A stretch of DNA of 64,000 nt from Nocardia terpenica (GCF_013186535.1 NZ_JABMCZ010000005.1:992001-1056000); one strand, 5' to 3'. Shown: positions 8,294 to 17,258, counted from the first letter of the stretch. Translations and numbers: made by a program. Notes: generated by a model from the sequence alone, not told the origin.

Positions 8294-8524
8294 CTACCGC
8301 GACGGTATGACCAACGACCGCTCGACGGGCTCTCCCTGTGCCGGATCGCTCTCGGGCCGACTCGATCCGTTCGAGCCGTCCGACGATCCGGCCTTGGCCG
8401 ACGAGCCGGTGCCGACCGAGACGCCGGGCCGACTGTCCGCACCCGCCGCAGTGGCCGCCACCGCCACCGCGACCGCCGCGAGCAATAGGACAGCAACCAC
8501 CCGGCGAACAGAGAACACCCTCAT
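8294..8524 (-). CDS. Small exported Ser/Gly-rich protein
   Basis: A 76-residue protein beginning MRVFSVRRVVAVLLLAAVAVAVAATAAGA, an n-region of arginines and a long hydrophobic core ending in an Ala-x-Gly-Ala-like cleavage site. The mature part is about 45 residues of Ser, Gly, Asp and Pro with no recognisable domain. The ATG at 8524 is favoured by GGGAG five bases upstream; a GTG five codons earlier is the alternative. It lies 79 bp ahead of prrA on the same strand and may be co-transcribed, raising the possibility of an extracytoplasmic partner for PrrB. No family recognised. Confidence 0.6.
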   Translation of the reverse strand: MRVFSVRRVVAVLLLAAVAVAVAATAAGADSRPGVSVGTGSSAKAGSSDGSNGSSRPESDPAQGEPVERSLVIPSR

Positions 8525-8619
8525 GCACACTCCCAACACTCACGGACGAAATCGTCGCCCTCGGATCGGACAGCGAACAGCCAGATAATTGAGGAGCAGT
8601 GTGCCAGACCCGCGCCGGA

Positions 8620-10512
8620 TCAGACGCCGCGGGCGAGCCAGCCGGAGATGCGCCGGGCGATGTCGGCCGGGGTCAGCCCCAGCTCCGCCAGCACCTGACC
8701 GCGCGAGGCATGATCCAGGAATCGCTGCGGCACACCGATATCGCGGGTGGGCACGTCCAGTCCGTCGGCCCGCAGCCGCGCCGAGACGGTGGAACCGATG
8801 CCGCCGTGCAGGCCGCTGTCCTCGAGCGTCACCACCAGCCGATAGTTCTCGGCCAGCTTCACGATGGTGTCCGAGACCGGCAGCACCCAGCGCGGATCCA
8901 CCACCGTCACGGAGATCCCTTCCGGCGCAAGCAGTTCCGCCGCCCGCACGGCGATGCTCGCGAACGGGCCGACCGCGACCAGCAGCACGTCGCCGCGCAC
9001 CGACTGCGCCGGGCCCGCGTCCGGCAACCGCAGCACGTCCACGCCGTCGAGCCGCTCGACCGCCGAAATGTCCTCGGCGACAGCGCCCTTCGGGAACCGC
9101 ACGGCGGTCGGGCCGTCGGAGACGGCCAACGCCTCGGCCAGTTCCTCGCGCAGCGTGGCGGCGTCGCGCGGGGCGGCCACCCGGATACCGGGCACGATGC
9201 CCAGCACCGACAGATCCCACATGCCGTTGTGGCTGGCCCCGTCGTCCCCGGTGACACCGGCACGGTCGAGCACCAGCGTGACCGGCAGCTTCAGCAGCGC
9301 CACATCCATCAGCAACTGGTCGAAGGCGCGGTTGAGGAAGGTGGAGTAGATCGCGACCACCGGGTGCAGCCCACCCAGCGCCAGCCCCGCGGCCGAGGTG
9401 ACCGCGTGCTGTTCGGCGATGCCGACGTCGAACATGCGCTCGGGGAACCGCTCGCCGAACGGGGTCAGGCCGGTGGGCCCGGGCATGGCGGCGGTGAGGG
9501 CCACGATGTCGTCGCGCTGCTCTGCCTGGCGGATCAGCTCCTCGGAGAACACCGAGGTCCAGCCGACCGAGCTGCCGCCCGTCGGCTGCCCGGTCTCCGG
9601 ATCGATGGCCCCGATGGAATGCATCTGGTCGGCCTCGTGATCCTCGGCATGCCGATAGCCGCGGCCCTTCTGGGTGACGACGTGCACGATCACCTGGCCA
9701 CCGAAGTCCTTGGCGCGGCGCAGCGCCGCCTCCAGCGCGACCGGATCGTGCCCGTCGACCGGGCCGAGGTATTTCAGGCCGAGGTCGCTGAACAGCTCCT
9801 GCGGCGCCACCGCATCCTTGATCCCCGCCTTGAGCGCGTGCAGCATCGAATAGGCCGAGCCGCCGACGCGCGGAATGCCCTGGACGAAGCGCTTGGTCGC
9901 GTCGAGCGCCTGCTCGTAGGCGGGCTGCATGCGCAGCGCCGAGAGCCGGTCGGCCAGGCCGCCGATGGTCGGCGAGTAGGAGCGGCCGTTGTCGTTGACG
10001 ACGACGATCAGCGAGCGATCCGGCCCGGCGGCGATATTGTTCAGCGCCTCCCAGCACATGCCGCCGGTCAGCGCGCCGTCGCCCACCACCGCGACCACGT
10101 GCCGACGCTGCTTGGTCAGCGCGAACGCCTTGGCCAGACCGTCGGCGTAGGACAGCGACGCCGACGCGTGCGAGGACTCCACCCAGTCGTGCGGGCTCTC
10201 GGCGCGGCTCGGGTAGCCGGACAGGCCGCCCTGCTTGCGCAGCGTGTCGAAGCCGTCCTTGCGCCCGGTGAGGATCTTGTGGACATAGGCCTGATGGCCG
10301 GTGTCGAAGATGATCGGGTCGGCCGGGGAGTCGAAGATGCGGTGCACCGCGATCGTCAGCTCCACTACGCCGAGGTTCGGTCCCAGGTGACCGCCCGTCA
10401 CCGCGACCTTGCGGACCAGGAACTCGCGAATCTCCTCGGCCAGTTCGCACAGCTCCGGTACCGTCAGTCGGCGCAGGTCCTCGGGCGTATCGACCCGGGA
10501 AAGAACTCCCAC
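8620..10512 (-). CDS. dxs: 1-deoxy-D-xylulose-5-phosphate synthase
   Basis: Condenses pyruvate and glyceraldehyde 3-phosphate in the first step of the MEP isoprenoid pathway, with thiamine diphosphate. The 630-residue protein has the standard length. HGHLGPNLG-type motif (residues 40-48), TGHQAYVHK (71-79) and the thiamine-binding segment GDGALTGGMCWEALNN (144-159) are intact. The pyrimidine domain starts at RMFDVGIAEQHAVTSAAGLA with the catalytic glutamate. The GTG start at 10512 is supported by GAGGAG eight bases upstream. Equivalent to Rv2682c; divergent from the SIMPL gene. Confidence 0.96.
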   Translation of the reverse strand: MGVLSRVDTPEDLRRLTVPELCELAEEIREFLVRKVAVTGGHLGPNLGVVELTIAVHRIFDSPADPIIFDTGHQAYVHKILTGRKDGFDTLRKQGGLSGYPSRAESPHDWVESSHASASLSYADGLAKAFALTKQRRHVVAVVGDGALTGGMCWEALNNIAAGPDRSLIVVVNDNGRSYSPTIGGLADRLSALRMQPAYEQALDATKRFVQGIPRVGGSAYSMLHALKAGIKDAVAPQELFSDLGLKYLGPVDGHDPVALEAALRRAKDFGGQVIVHVVTQKGRGYRHAEDHEADQMHSIGAIDPETGQPTGGSSVGWTSVFSEELIRQAEQRDDIVALTAAMPGPTGLTPFGERFPERMFDVGIAEQHAVTSAAGLALGGLHPVVAIYSTFLNRAFDQLLMDVALLKLPVTLVLDRAGVTGDDGASHNGMWDLSVLGIVPGIRVAAPRDAATLREELAEALAVSDGPTAVRFPKGAVAEDISAVERLDGVDVLRLPDAGPAQSVRGDVLLVAVGPFASIAVRAAELLAPEGISVTVVDPRWVLPVSDTIVKLAENYRLVVTLEDSGLHGGIGSTVSARLRADGLDVPTRDIGVPQRFLDHASRGQVLAELGLTPADIARRISGWLARGV

Positions 10513-10590
10513 CGCTCTCGCTCCTCTGGATGGCTCGTCTGTCTGTTCGGAACAGTCTACGGAGCCGTTCGGGGTGCCGCCGACGGGTCG

Positions 10591-10630
10591 AAGATACAGT
10601 GAGCTTTGCGAAGATACAGTGGGCTCTGCG
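10591..10630. repeat. Two tandem 20-bp direct repeats between dxs and the SIMPL gene
   Basis: AAGATACAGTGAGCTTTGCG is followed directly by a second copy differing at two positions. Each copy carries TACAGT, which fits a TAnnnT -10 element read towards the SIMPL gene. The duplication may have doubled a promoter or an operator. No well-placed TTGACA-like -35 element accompanies it. Confidence 0.65.
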
Positions 10631-10666
10631 CTGTGCCCCAGCCGTTCTCGCCTCAGGAGGGATCAC

Positions 10667-11335
10667 GTGACCGCCGACCATGCCCGGCCCGTCGCCACGG
10701 TGACCACCATCGGTCACGGCGCCGCCGCGGCCACGCCCGACCTGATGCGGGTCTCGATATCCATCGAGACCCGCGCCAGCACAGTCGCTCTCGCCTACAA
10801 CCAGGCCGGTGCCCGCACCGGCGCGGTGACCGACGCGCTGCGCGCCGACGGCGTGCGCTCCGCCGAGATCAGCACGCACGGCCTGTCGGTGCACACCGAG
10901 ACCACCTGGATCGAGGGCGGCGGCAGCCGCATCACCGGATATGTCGCGAGCACCACACTCACGGTGTCGCTGCGCATCGGCGGCGACGCCGCGGATCCGG
11001 CCGCGATCATCGCGCACGCGGTCGATGCGGGCGGCGACGACGTGCGGCTGGGCGGGCTGACCCTCACCTTCGCCGATCAGGAGCAGTTGCTGGTCCGCGC
11101 CCGCGACGCCGCCTGGGACAACGCCCGCGCCAAGGCCGACCGCTATGCCGGGCGCGCCGACCGCACCCTCGGCGCGGTGCTCGAGATCACCGAGAACCTC
11201 ACCGCCCCACCCGTCCCCTCCGACGGCGTCCAGCTCATGGCCGCCAAGATGGCCGCCCCCGCCTCCCCCGTCCCGGTGGAGTACGGCGAGAGCGAGGTAT
11301 CGGCCACCATCCGCGTCACCTGGCAACTCGACTAG
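10667..11335 (+). CDS. SIMPL (DUF541) domain protein
   Basis: A 222-residue protein of the SIMPL family, typified by periplasmic or surface proteins with a duplicated fold. Visible hallmarks are VTTIGHGAAAATPDLMRVSISIETR at the start, the central RITGYVASTTLTVSLR strand pair, and the conserved DAAWDNARAKADRYAGRAD helix. It has no obvious signal peptide or lipobox with the GTG start at 10667. That start is strongly supported by AGGAGGG five bases upstream. Function is unknown. The gene is divergent from dxs and its stop runs into the repeat block at 11351. Confidence 0.85.
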   Translation: MTADHARPVATVTTIGHGAAAATPDLMRVSISIETRASTVALAYNQAGARTGAVTDALRADGVRSAEISTHGLSVHTETTWIEGGGSRITGYVASTTLTVSLRIGGDAADPAAIIAHAVDAGGDDVRLGGLTLTFADQEQLLVRARDAAWDNARAKADRYAGRADRTLGAVLEITENLTAPPVPSDGVQLMAAKMAAPASPVPVEYGESEVSATIRVTWQLD

Positions 11336-11350
11336 CCCCGCCACATTCGG

Positions 11351-11566
11351 CCAAGGACCACTCCCGGCTTCGACCAAAACCAGTCCCGGCTTCCACAAGA
11401 ACCAGGTCCCGGCTTTGACCAAGGACCAGGTCCCGGCGTGTCGAAGCACCAAGCCCCAGCACGCCCAAGCACCAAACCCCAGCACGCCCAAGCACCAAAC
11501 CCCAACGCGTCCAAGCACCAAGCCCCAACGCGTCCAAGCACCAAGGCCAGCACGTCCAAGCACCAG
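11351..11566. repeat. Tandem 23-27 bp repeat array
   Basis: The first part has four copies of a unit like CAAGGACCAGGTCCCGGCTT. From 11444 it becomes a 23-bp unit, AAGCACCAAGCCCCAGCACGCCC and variants, about six copies. The last unit runs directly into the left arm TCCCGGC of the hairpin pair at 11567-11625. Open frames across it are repeat translations rich in Gly, Leu and Trp and are not credible proteins. Confidence 0.8.
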
Positions 11567-11625
11567 GTCCCGGCGTGCTTTTGGCCGGGACCTCGCGAGA
11601 TTCCGGCCAAAAGCGCGCCGGAATC
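11567..11625. repeat. CAAAAGC-loop hairpin elements, inverted pair (copies 2 and 3)
   Basis: Copy 2 is in reverse orientation: GTCCCGGC (11567-11574), loop GTGCTTTTG, GCCGGGAC (11584-11591). Copy 3 is forward: ATTCCGGC (11600-11607), loop CAAAAGCGC, GCCGGAAT (11617-11624). The two together also form a larger inverted repeat. Copy 3 overlaps the stop codon of the methyltransferase gene at 11624. The pair may work as a two-way terminator between convergent genes. Confidence 0.82.
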
Positions 11626-12922
11626 AGGGGGTGGTACGTTCCAGGAGGGCCAGGCACTCCACGTGGTGCGTGGCCGGAAAGGCGTCGAAGGCGCGCAGGC
11701 GCGTCGGGCGGTACCCGGCATTGCCGTACAGGCCGATATCGCGGGCGAATGATGCCGGGTCGCAACCGATGTGCACGATGCGGTCGGGCGCACATGCGGT
11801 GAGCGGGCCGATCACGTCCTTTCCGGCGCCCGCGCGGGGCGGGTCCAGCACCACGACATTCGGTGTGTCACTGCCGATCCGGTCGCCGATCCAGTGCTCC
11901 ACCCGCTGTGCTCGCAGCGTCGCCCACGGCAGGTCGCGCAGCGCGGCGGCGCCGTCGGCCACCGCGGAGCGGGCCGATTCGACCCCGCGCACCGCCCCGG
12001 TCGGGCCCACCCGCTCGCCCAGGCGGGCGGCGAAAACGCCCGCGCCGCAATACAGATCCCAGGCCACATCGCCGGGCGCCGCGTCCGACCACTCCGCGAC
12101 CACATCCGAATAGCATTGCGCCGCACCGCGATGCGCCTGCCAGAACCCGGTGGCCGACACCTCCCAGCGGCGGCCCGTCACATACTGCACGGCCCGCCCG
12201 CTGCCCTCGGCGACGCGTTCTGCCCGCGCCGCATGCGCCGCCGCCCGCCGCGCCGTCGTACTGCGCCGATCCCCGCCGCGGCGCGGCGCGACCCTGGGCG
12301 GGGCCAGCTCGACAATGTGCCGCAGCCCGTCGCCGTCCACGGCAACCACCAATTCCGCGCCCGGCGTCCAGGATCGGTCCGCGATGGCGGCCATCGCCCC
12401 CGAAACCGGTTGCGGGCAGCGAAGATCGGTGAGGATGTCGGTGCTGCGATAGCGATGCACACCCGCGCGGCCCTCGTCGTCGACCACCAGCCGGATCCGG
12501 GTCCGCCATCCGTCGCCCGCATCGATCGCACTGTCGCCCAAGGGAATCGGCTCGACCACCACCTCGGTCTCCCAGCCCGCCAGCCGCCGCAGCTGCTCGC
12601 TCACCACCGACGCCTTCAGCGCCCGCTGCGCCGCCGGGGTGGCGAAGGAGAAGTCACAGCATCCGGCGCCGCCCGGCCCCGAGACCGGGCAGGTCGCCGG
12701 AACCCGATCCGGCGACGCCTCGAGGATCTGCACGGCCTCGGCGCGACAGAACGACTTCCCGCGATCCTCGGTGACCCGCGCCCGCACCAGCTCCCCTGGC
12801 AGCCCGTGCCGCACGAACAGCACCCGGCCCTCGTGCCGCGCCACACAGAACCCGCCGTGCCCCGGCGGGCCCAGCCGCACCTCGACAACCATGCCCTCCC
12901 AACCGGATTCGCCGGTACTCAC
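11624..12922 (-). CDS. TrmA/RlmD-type RNA (uracil-5-)-methyltransferase
   Basis: SAM-dependent enzyme of 432 residues, expected to methylate a uracil in tRNA or 23S rRNA. Residues 1-60 look like a TRAM RNA-binding domain. CPVSGPGGAGCCDFSFA resembles the cysteine cluster that holds a [4Fe-4S] centre in RlmD-type enzymes. The methyltransferase domain contains WDLYCGAGVFAA (SAM site), LDPPRAGAGK (motif IV) and IGCDPASFARD with the catalytic cysteine. It matches Rv2689c. The GTG start at 12922 overlaps the permease stop as GTGA, so translation is coupled. The stop lies inside a hairpin repeat. Confidence 0.88.
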   Translation of the reverse strand: MSTGESGWEGMVVEVRLGPPGHGGFCVARHEGRVLFVRHGLPGELVRARVTEDRGKSFCRAEAVQILEASPDRVPATCPVSGPGGAGCCDFSFATPAAQRALKASVVSEQLRRLAGWETEVVVEPIPLGDSAIDAGDGWRTRIRLVVDDEGRAGVHRYRSTDILTDLRCPQPVSGAMAAIADRSWTPGAELVVAVDGDGLRHIVELAPPRVAPRRGGDRRSTTARRAAAHAARAERVAEGSGRAVQYVTGRRWEVSATGFWQAHRGAAQCYSDVVAEWSDAAPGDVAWDLYCGAGVFAARLGERVGPTGAVRGVESARSAVADGAAALRDLPWATLRAQRVEHWIGDRIGSDTPNVVVLDPPRAGAGKDVIGPLTACAPDRIVHIGCDPASFARDIGLYGNAGYRPTRLRAFDAFPATHHVECLALLERTTP

Positions 12923-14919
12923 GACCCCCGCCCCTCATAGCCGCGCCGGACCGCACCGGGCGCATCGACCAGGCCGGGCTGCCGGGCCCGGGTCGACGAG
13001 CTCAGCTGCCACGGCACGCTGGTCACCATCACCCCCGGCTCGAACAGCAGCCGCCCCTTCAGCCGCAGCGCACTCTGGTTGTGCAGCAACTGTTCCCACC
13101 AGTGACCGACGACGTACTCGGGAATGAACACCGTCACCACGTCGCGCGGCGACGCGCGGCGTACTCGTTTGACGTAATCCACCACCGGCTTGGTGATCTC
13201 CCGATACGGCGACTCGATCACCTTGAGCGGCACCGGGATCCCGCTGCCCTCCCACTGCCGGACCAGCTCGCGCGTGTCGGGCTGATCCACGTTCACCGTC
13301 ACCGCCTCCAGCACGTCCGGTCGCGTCGCCCGCGCGTAGGCCACCGCCCGCCGGGTGGGCAGGTGCAGCTTGGACACCAGCACGATCGAATGCGTCCGGC
13401 TGGGCAGCACCGTGTCCCACTCGGTCTCGTCCAATTCCCGTGCGACGGTGTCGTAGTGCCGCCGGATCATCCGCATCAGCACGAACACCGCCGCCATGGT
13501 GACGATCGCGATCCACGCGCCCGCCAGGAACTTCGTGACCAGCACGATGACCAGCACCGTGCCGGTCATGGTCAGGCCGATCGCATTGATCACCCGCGAC
13601 CGCCGCATCCGCCGCCGCTCCGCCGGATCGGTCTCGGTGCGCAGCAGGCGGGTCCAGTGCCGCAGCATCCCGGTCTGGCTCAGCACGAACGAGACGAACA
13701 CGCCGATGATGTACAGCTGGATCAGCCGCGTCACCTCCGCGCCGAACAGCACCACGAAGGCGCTGGCGGCCCCGGCCAGGAACAGGATGCCGTTGGAGAA
13801 CGCCAGCCGGTCCCCGCGGGTGTGCAACTGCCGCGGCAGGAACCGATCCTGCGCCAGAATCGACCCCAGCACCGGGAATCCGTTGAACGCGGTGTTGGCC
13901 GCCAGCACCAGAATCAGCGCGGTGACGATCGTCACGAAGTAGAACCCGGCCGGGAAACCTCGGAACACCGCCTCCGCCAGTTGTGCGATGAGGGTCTTCT
14001 GCTCGTATCCGGCGGGCGCGCCCACCAGGTCGGAGGCGTCGTGGGCGTACACCACCCCGATCCGGCGCGCCAGCGCGATAATGCTGAGCAGCAACGCGAT
14101 CGCGACGACACCGAGCAGCAGCAGCGTGGTCGCCGCATTGCGCGACTTCGGTTTCCGGAACGCCGGGACGCCGTTGCTGATCGCCTCGACACCGGTCAGC
14201 GCCGCGCATCCGGAGGAGAAGGCGCGCGCGATCAGGAACGCGAACGCCACGCCGTACAGATGCGATTCGCCGTTCAGGCCGAACCCCGCCGATTCGGCGC
14301 GCACCGGATCGCCGAGCACCTCGATCCGGAAGAAGCCCCAGACCGCCATCACCCCCATACCGATCATGAACGCATAGGTGGGGATGGCGAACATGGTCCC
14401 CGACTCGCGCACGCCGCGCAGGTTCATCGCCGTCAGCAGCACGATCGCCGCGACCGCGAACAGCACCTTGTGGGTGGCGACGAACGGTATCGCCGACCCG
14501 ATGTTGGAGGCCGCCGACGAGATCGACACCGCCACGGTGAGCACGTAATCCACCAGCAGCGCGCTGCCGACGGTCAATCCGGCCATCGGGCCGAGATTCA
14601 CGGTCGCGACCTCGTAGTCGCCGCCGCCCGACGGGTAGGCGTGCACGTTCTGGCGGTAACTCGCGACCACCACGGCCATCACGGCCGCCACCGCGACACC
14701 GATCGCGGGTGCGTACACGTACGCCGACAGCCCGGCCGTCGACAGGACGAGAAAGATCTCCTCCGGCGCGTACGCCACCGACGACAGGGCGTCCGAGGCG
14801 AAAACGGGTAGCGCAATCCGCTTGGGCAGCAGGGTATGTCCCAGGGAATCGCTACGGAACGGGCGGCCGACCACCATTCGCTTGGCTGCCGTCGTCAACT
14901 TCGACACTCGCCCCAGCAT
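12919..14919 (-). CDS. APC-superfamily permease
   Basis: Integral membrane protein of 666 residues with about 12 membrane helices in the first 480 residues and a cytoplasmic tail of about 180 residues. The N-terminal LPVFASDALSSVAYAPEE segment and GGGDYEVA, in the loop before the next helix, are typical of actinobacterial APC permeases related to KUP-like and amino-acid transporters. It corresponds to Rv2690c. The ATG at 14919 gives a cytoplasmic basic N-terminus; the frame is open further upstream but without similarity. It diverges from ceoB-ceoC, whose products regulate K+ uptake, so a role in cation transport is plausible but unproven. Confidence 0.87.
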   Translation of the reverse strand: MLGRVSKLTTAAKRMVVGRPFRSDSLGHTLLPKRIALPVFASDALSSVAYAPEEIFLVLSTAGLSAYVYAPAIGVAVAAVMAVVVASYRQNVHAYPSGGGDYEVATVNLGPMAGLTVGSALLVDYVLTVAVSISSAASNIGSAIPFVATHKVLFAVAAIVLLTAMNLRGVRESGTMFAIPTYAFMIGMGVMAVWGFFRIEVLGDPVRAESAGFGLNGESHLYGVAFAFLIARAFSSGCAALTGVEAISNGVPAFRKPKSRNAATTLLLLGVVAIALLLSIIALARRIGVVYAHDASDLVGAPAGYEQKTLIAQLAEAVFRGFPAGFYFVTIVTALILVLAANTAFNGFPVLGSILAQDRFLPRQLHTRGDRLAFSNGILFLAGAASAFVVLFGAEVTRLIQLYIIGVFVSFVLSQTGMLRHWTRLLRTETDPAERRRMRRSRVINAIGLTMTGTVLVIVLVTKFLAGAWIAIVTMAAVFVLMRMIRRHYDTVARELDETEWDTVLPSRTHSIVLVSKLHLPTRRAVAYARATRPDVLEAVTVNVDQPDTRELVRQWEGSGIPVPLKVIESPYREITKPVVDYVKRVRRASPRDVVTVFIPEYVVGHWWEQLLHNQSALRLKGRLLFEPGVMVTSVPWQLSSSTRARQPGLVDAPGAVRRGYEGRGS

Positions 14920-15069
14920 AAGGCCACTGTCCCGGGCCGCGGTGCGGCGGTGCCCCACGTTTCGATCGGCGGCGCAGGGGGAACGTGGCTCGGAGAAGCA
15001 TCGGCGGGGTACGGTTCCCCCGAAAAACGAACCAAACCGCACATCACGGTTTCGAATTGGGGACGACAC

Positions 15070-15741
15070 GTGTACGTAGTGATCATGGGGTGCGGCCGAG
15101 TCGGCTCGGCGCTGGCCCGCGCCCTGGTCCGGGTCGGCCACGAGGTCGCCGTGATCGACCGGGACCCGGAGGCGTTCCGGCGACTCGGCAAGAATTTCGC
15201 GGGCGCCACGGTCACCGGGGTGGGATTCGACCGGGACGTGCTGCTGCGGGCGGGCATCGAGCGCGCGGGCGCGTTCGCCGCGGTGTCCTCCGGCGACAAC
15301 TCCAACATCATCGCCGCCCGCGTGGCCCGCGAGACGTTCGGCATCGAACGCGTCGTCGCCCGCATCTACGACGCCAAGCGCGCCGCCGTGTACGAGCGGC
15401 TGGGCATCCCGACCATCGCGACGGTGCCGTGGACCACCGACCGCTTCCTGCGCACGATCGTCGGCGACACCACCACGACCACCTGGCGCGACCCCACCGG
15501 CACGGTCGCGATCACCGAGCTCACCCTGCACGACGACTGGTACGGCCACACGGTGCGCGACCTGGAGACCGCGATCGGCGCCCGGGTGGCGTTCGTGCTG
15601 CGCTTCGGGCAGGGCGTGCTGCCCGACGGCAGGACCGTGCTACAGGCCGAGGACAAGATCTATATCGCCGCCCTGTCCGGCAATGTCGGCGAGGCCGTGG
15701 CGCTCGCCACCACCACCCCGTCGAGCGAGGTCGGATCATGA
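15070..15741 (+). CDS. ceoB: TrkA-type K+ uptake regulator
   Basis: Cytoplasmic RCK protein of 223 residues. The Rossmann motif IMGCGRVGSALA (residues 5-16) binds NAD(H) or nucleotide, with the acidic end of strand 2 in VIDRDPEAF. The C-terminal part (TVAITELTLHDDWYGHTVRDLE onward) is a TrkA-C-like domain. Matches Rv2691 in order and type. The GTG start at 15070 is preceded by GGGGAC and begins just before the Rossmann fold. It overlaps the second TrkA gene by ATGA. Confidence 0.92.
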   Translation: MYVVIMGCGRVGSALARALVRVGHEVAVIDRDPEAFRRLGKNFAGATVTGVGFDRDVLLRAGIERAGAFAAVSSGDNSNIIAARVARETFGIERVVARIYDAKRAAVYERLGIPTIATVPWTTDRFLRTIVGDTTTTTWRDPTGTVAITELTLHDDWYGHTVRDLETAIGARVAFVLRFGQGVLPDGRTVLQAEDKIYIAALSGNVGEAVALATTTPSSEVGS

Positions 15742-16412
15742 AGGTAGCCATCGCCGGAGCCGGCGCCGTCGGCCGCTCCATCGCCCAGGAACTGGTGCGC
15801 GGCGGCCACGCGGTGACCCTGCTGGAGCGCCGCCTCGATCACGTCGACCCGATCGTGGCGCCCGCCGCCACCTGGGTGCACGGCGACGCCTGCGAGCTGG
15901 AACTGCTCGAGGAGGCCGGGCTGCAGGACTACGACGTGGTCATCGCCGCCACCGGCGACGACAAGGTGAATCTGGTGTTCAGCCTGCTCGCCAAGACCGA
16001 GTTCGGGGTGCGGCGGGTGGTGGCCCGGGTCAACGATCCTCGCAACGAGTGGCTGTTCGACGGCGCCTGGGGTGTGGACGTCGCGGTCTCCACGCCGCGC
16101 CTGTTGGCCTCCCTCGCCGAGGAGGCGGTGTCGGTGGGCGATCTGATGCGGCTGCTGACGTTGCGGCAGGGTCAGGCGCATCTGGTGGAGATCACGCTGC
16201 CCGCCGATACCCCGCTGGCCGGGCGGGCCGTGCACACCCTCATGCTGCCGCGCGATGTCGCGCTGGTGACCATCCTGCGCGGCGGCCGGGTGATCGTGCC
16301 GCAGCGCGACGATCCGCTCGAGGGCGAGGACGAACTGCTGTTCGTAACCTCGGTGGATGCCGAGGACGAGTTGCGGAAGGCGCTGGGCGTCAACGGTTCC
16401 GGCGACCGCTGA
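15738..16412 (+). CDS. ceoC: Second TrkA-type K+ uptake regulator
   Basis: A 224-residue RCK protein starting MKVAIAGAGAVGRSIAQEL, with GxGxxG at residues 7-12. The TrkA-C part starts about residue 140 (AHLVEITLPADTPLAGRAV). Its ATG overlaps the ceoB stop as ATGA. Together the pair should form the gating ring of a Trk/Ktr-like channel, as with Rv2691-Rv2692. No TrkH/TrkG membrane subunit lies in this window, except that the neighbouring permease could play a transport role. It converges on the sigma-factor gene with only 3 bp between the stops. Confidence 0.92.
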   Translation: MKVAIAGAGAVGRSIAQELVRGGHAVTLLERRLDHVDPIVAPAATWVHGDACELELLEEAGLQDYDVVIAATGDDKVNLVFSLLAKTEFGVRRVVARVNDPRNEWLFDGAWGVDVAVSTPRLLASLAEEAVSVGDLMRLLTLRQGQAHLVEITLPADTPLAGRAVHTLMLPRDVALVTILRGGRVIVPQRDDPLEGEDELLFVTSVDAEDELRKALGVNGSGDR

Positions 16413-16415
16413 CGC

Positions 16416-17099
16416 TCAGGACGCCGGCGTCGCCCGCAGCTCTGCGCGCAGCTTGTTCAGCGCCCGGTGCTGCATCACCCGCACCACGCCCGGGCTGGTG
16501 CCGATGGCCTCGGCGGTCTGGGCCGCGGTCCAGCCCAGCACGATCCGCATCACCAGCACCTCGCGGTGCGCGGGCGCGAGCACCTTCATCAGCTCGCGGG
16601 TGTAGCGGCGGCGCTCGGACGCCAGCGCCAGCTCCTCGGGCCCGGCGGCGGGCGACGCCTGGTCCGGGAACTCCGCGACCGGGTAGGCGGGATGGTTCTG
16701 GGCCTTGCGGAACGCGTCGGCGACCTTGTTGGCGGAGATGCCGTACACGAACGCCAGGAACGACTTGCCCTGATCCCGGTAGCGCGGAATGGCCTGCACC
16801 GTCGACAGGCAGATCTCCTGGGCGATGTCCTCGGCGGTGACGCTCAGATGGCCACCGCTGCCGATGCGGGCCGCGCAGTAGCGGCGCGCCAGCGGGTAAA
16901 CAATCTTGATGATGTCGGTGACGGCCCGCTGGTCCCCGGCGGCGGCCGGTCCGATCAGCCGATCCAGTTCCGCGGCGGCCCGGCGGCTCTCCGAGCCCAC
17001 CGCGGCGGTCCGATCCGATCCCCGGCCCTTCGACCGCGCCTCACCCGTCCGGGCCGCGACCGCAGTGTCCGTCGCAACCGCATCGTCCTCGGTGACCAC
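16416..17099 (-). CDS. SigD/ShbA-like ECF-type RNA polymerase sigma factor
   Basis: A 227-residue sigma-70 family regulator. Region 2 is recognisable from YPLARRYCAARIG through DIAQEICLSTVQAIPRYRDQGKSFLAFVYGIS (2.1-2.4). Region 4 covers LAPAHREVLVMRIVLGWTAAQTAEAIGTSPGVVRVMQHRALNKLR. The wording is closest to mycobacterial SigD and to ShbA. A low-complexity N-terminus of about 45 residues precedes region 2. The GTG at 17099 is the only reasonable upstream start. No anti-sigma gene follows; ceoC converges from the other side, so any regulator must be encoded elsewhere. Confidence 0.88.
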   Translation of the reverse strand: MVTEDDAVATDTAVAARTGEARSKGRGSDRTAAVGSESRRAAAELDRLIGPAAAGDQRAVTDIIKIVYPLARRYCAARIGSGGHLSVTAEDIAQEICLSTVQAIPRYRDQGKSFLAFVYGISANKVADAFRKAQNHPAYPVAEFPDQASPAAGPEELALASERRRYTRELMKVLAPAHREVLVMRIVLGWTAAQTAEAIGTSPGVVRVMQHRALNKLRAELRATPAS

Positions 17100-17258
17100 C
17101 CCGGAATCCTTTCGCCGATCATCGATCTCGGAAACGATCGTGCGACGATCCGGGGTCGCGCAATAGGCACCCCAGGGGTGGGTTCATCCCCACCTGACCG
17201 GAAACGGCGGGCGCGCAGAGGTTCTCGTCCGGTTGTTCGCGGCGACGGCCGCGAAGGT

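Noticed and set aside
8540..11563. A 1007-residue minus-strand frame across dxs and the SIMPL gene
   Set aside because: It is out of frame with dxs and runs antisense to the SIMPL gene; the start is in repeat DNA.
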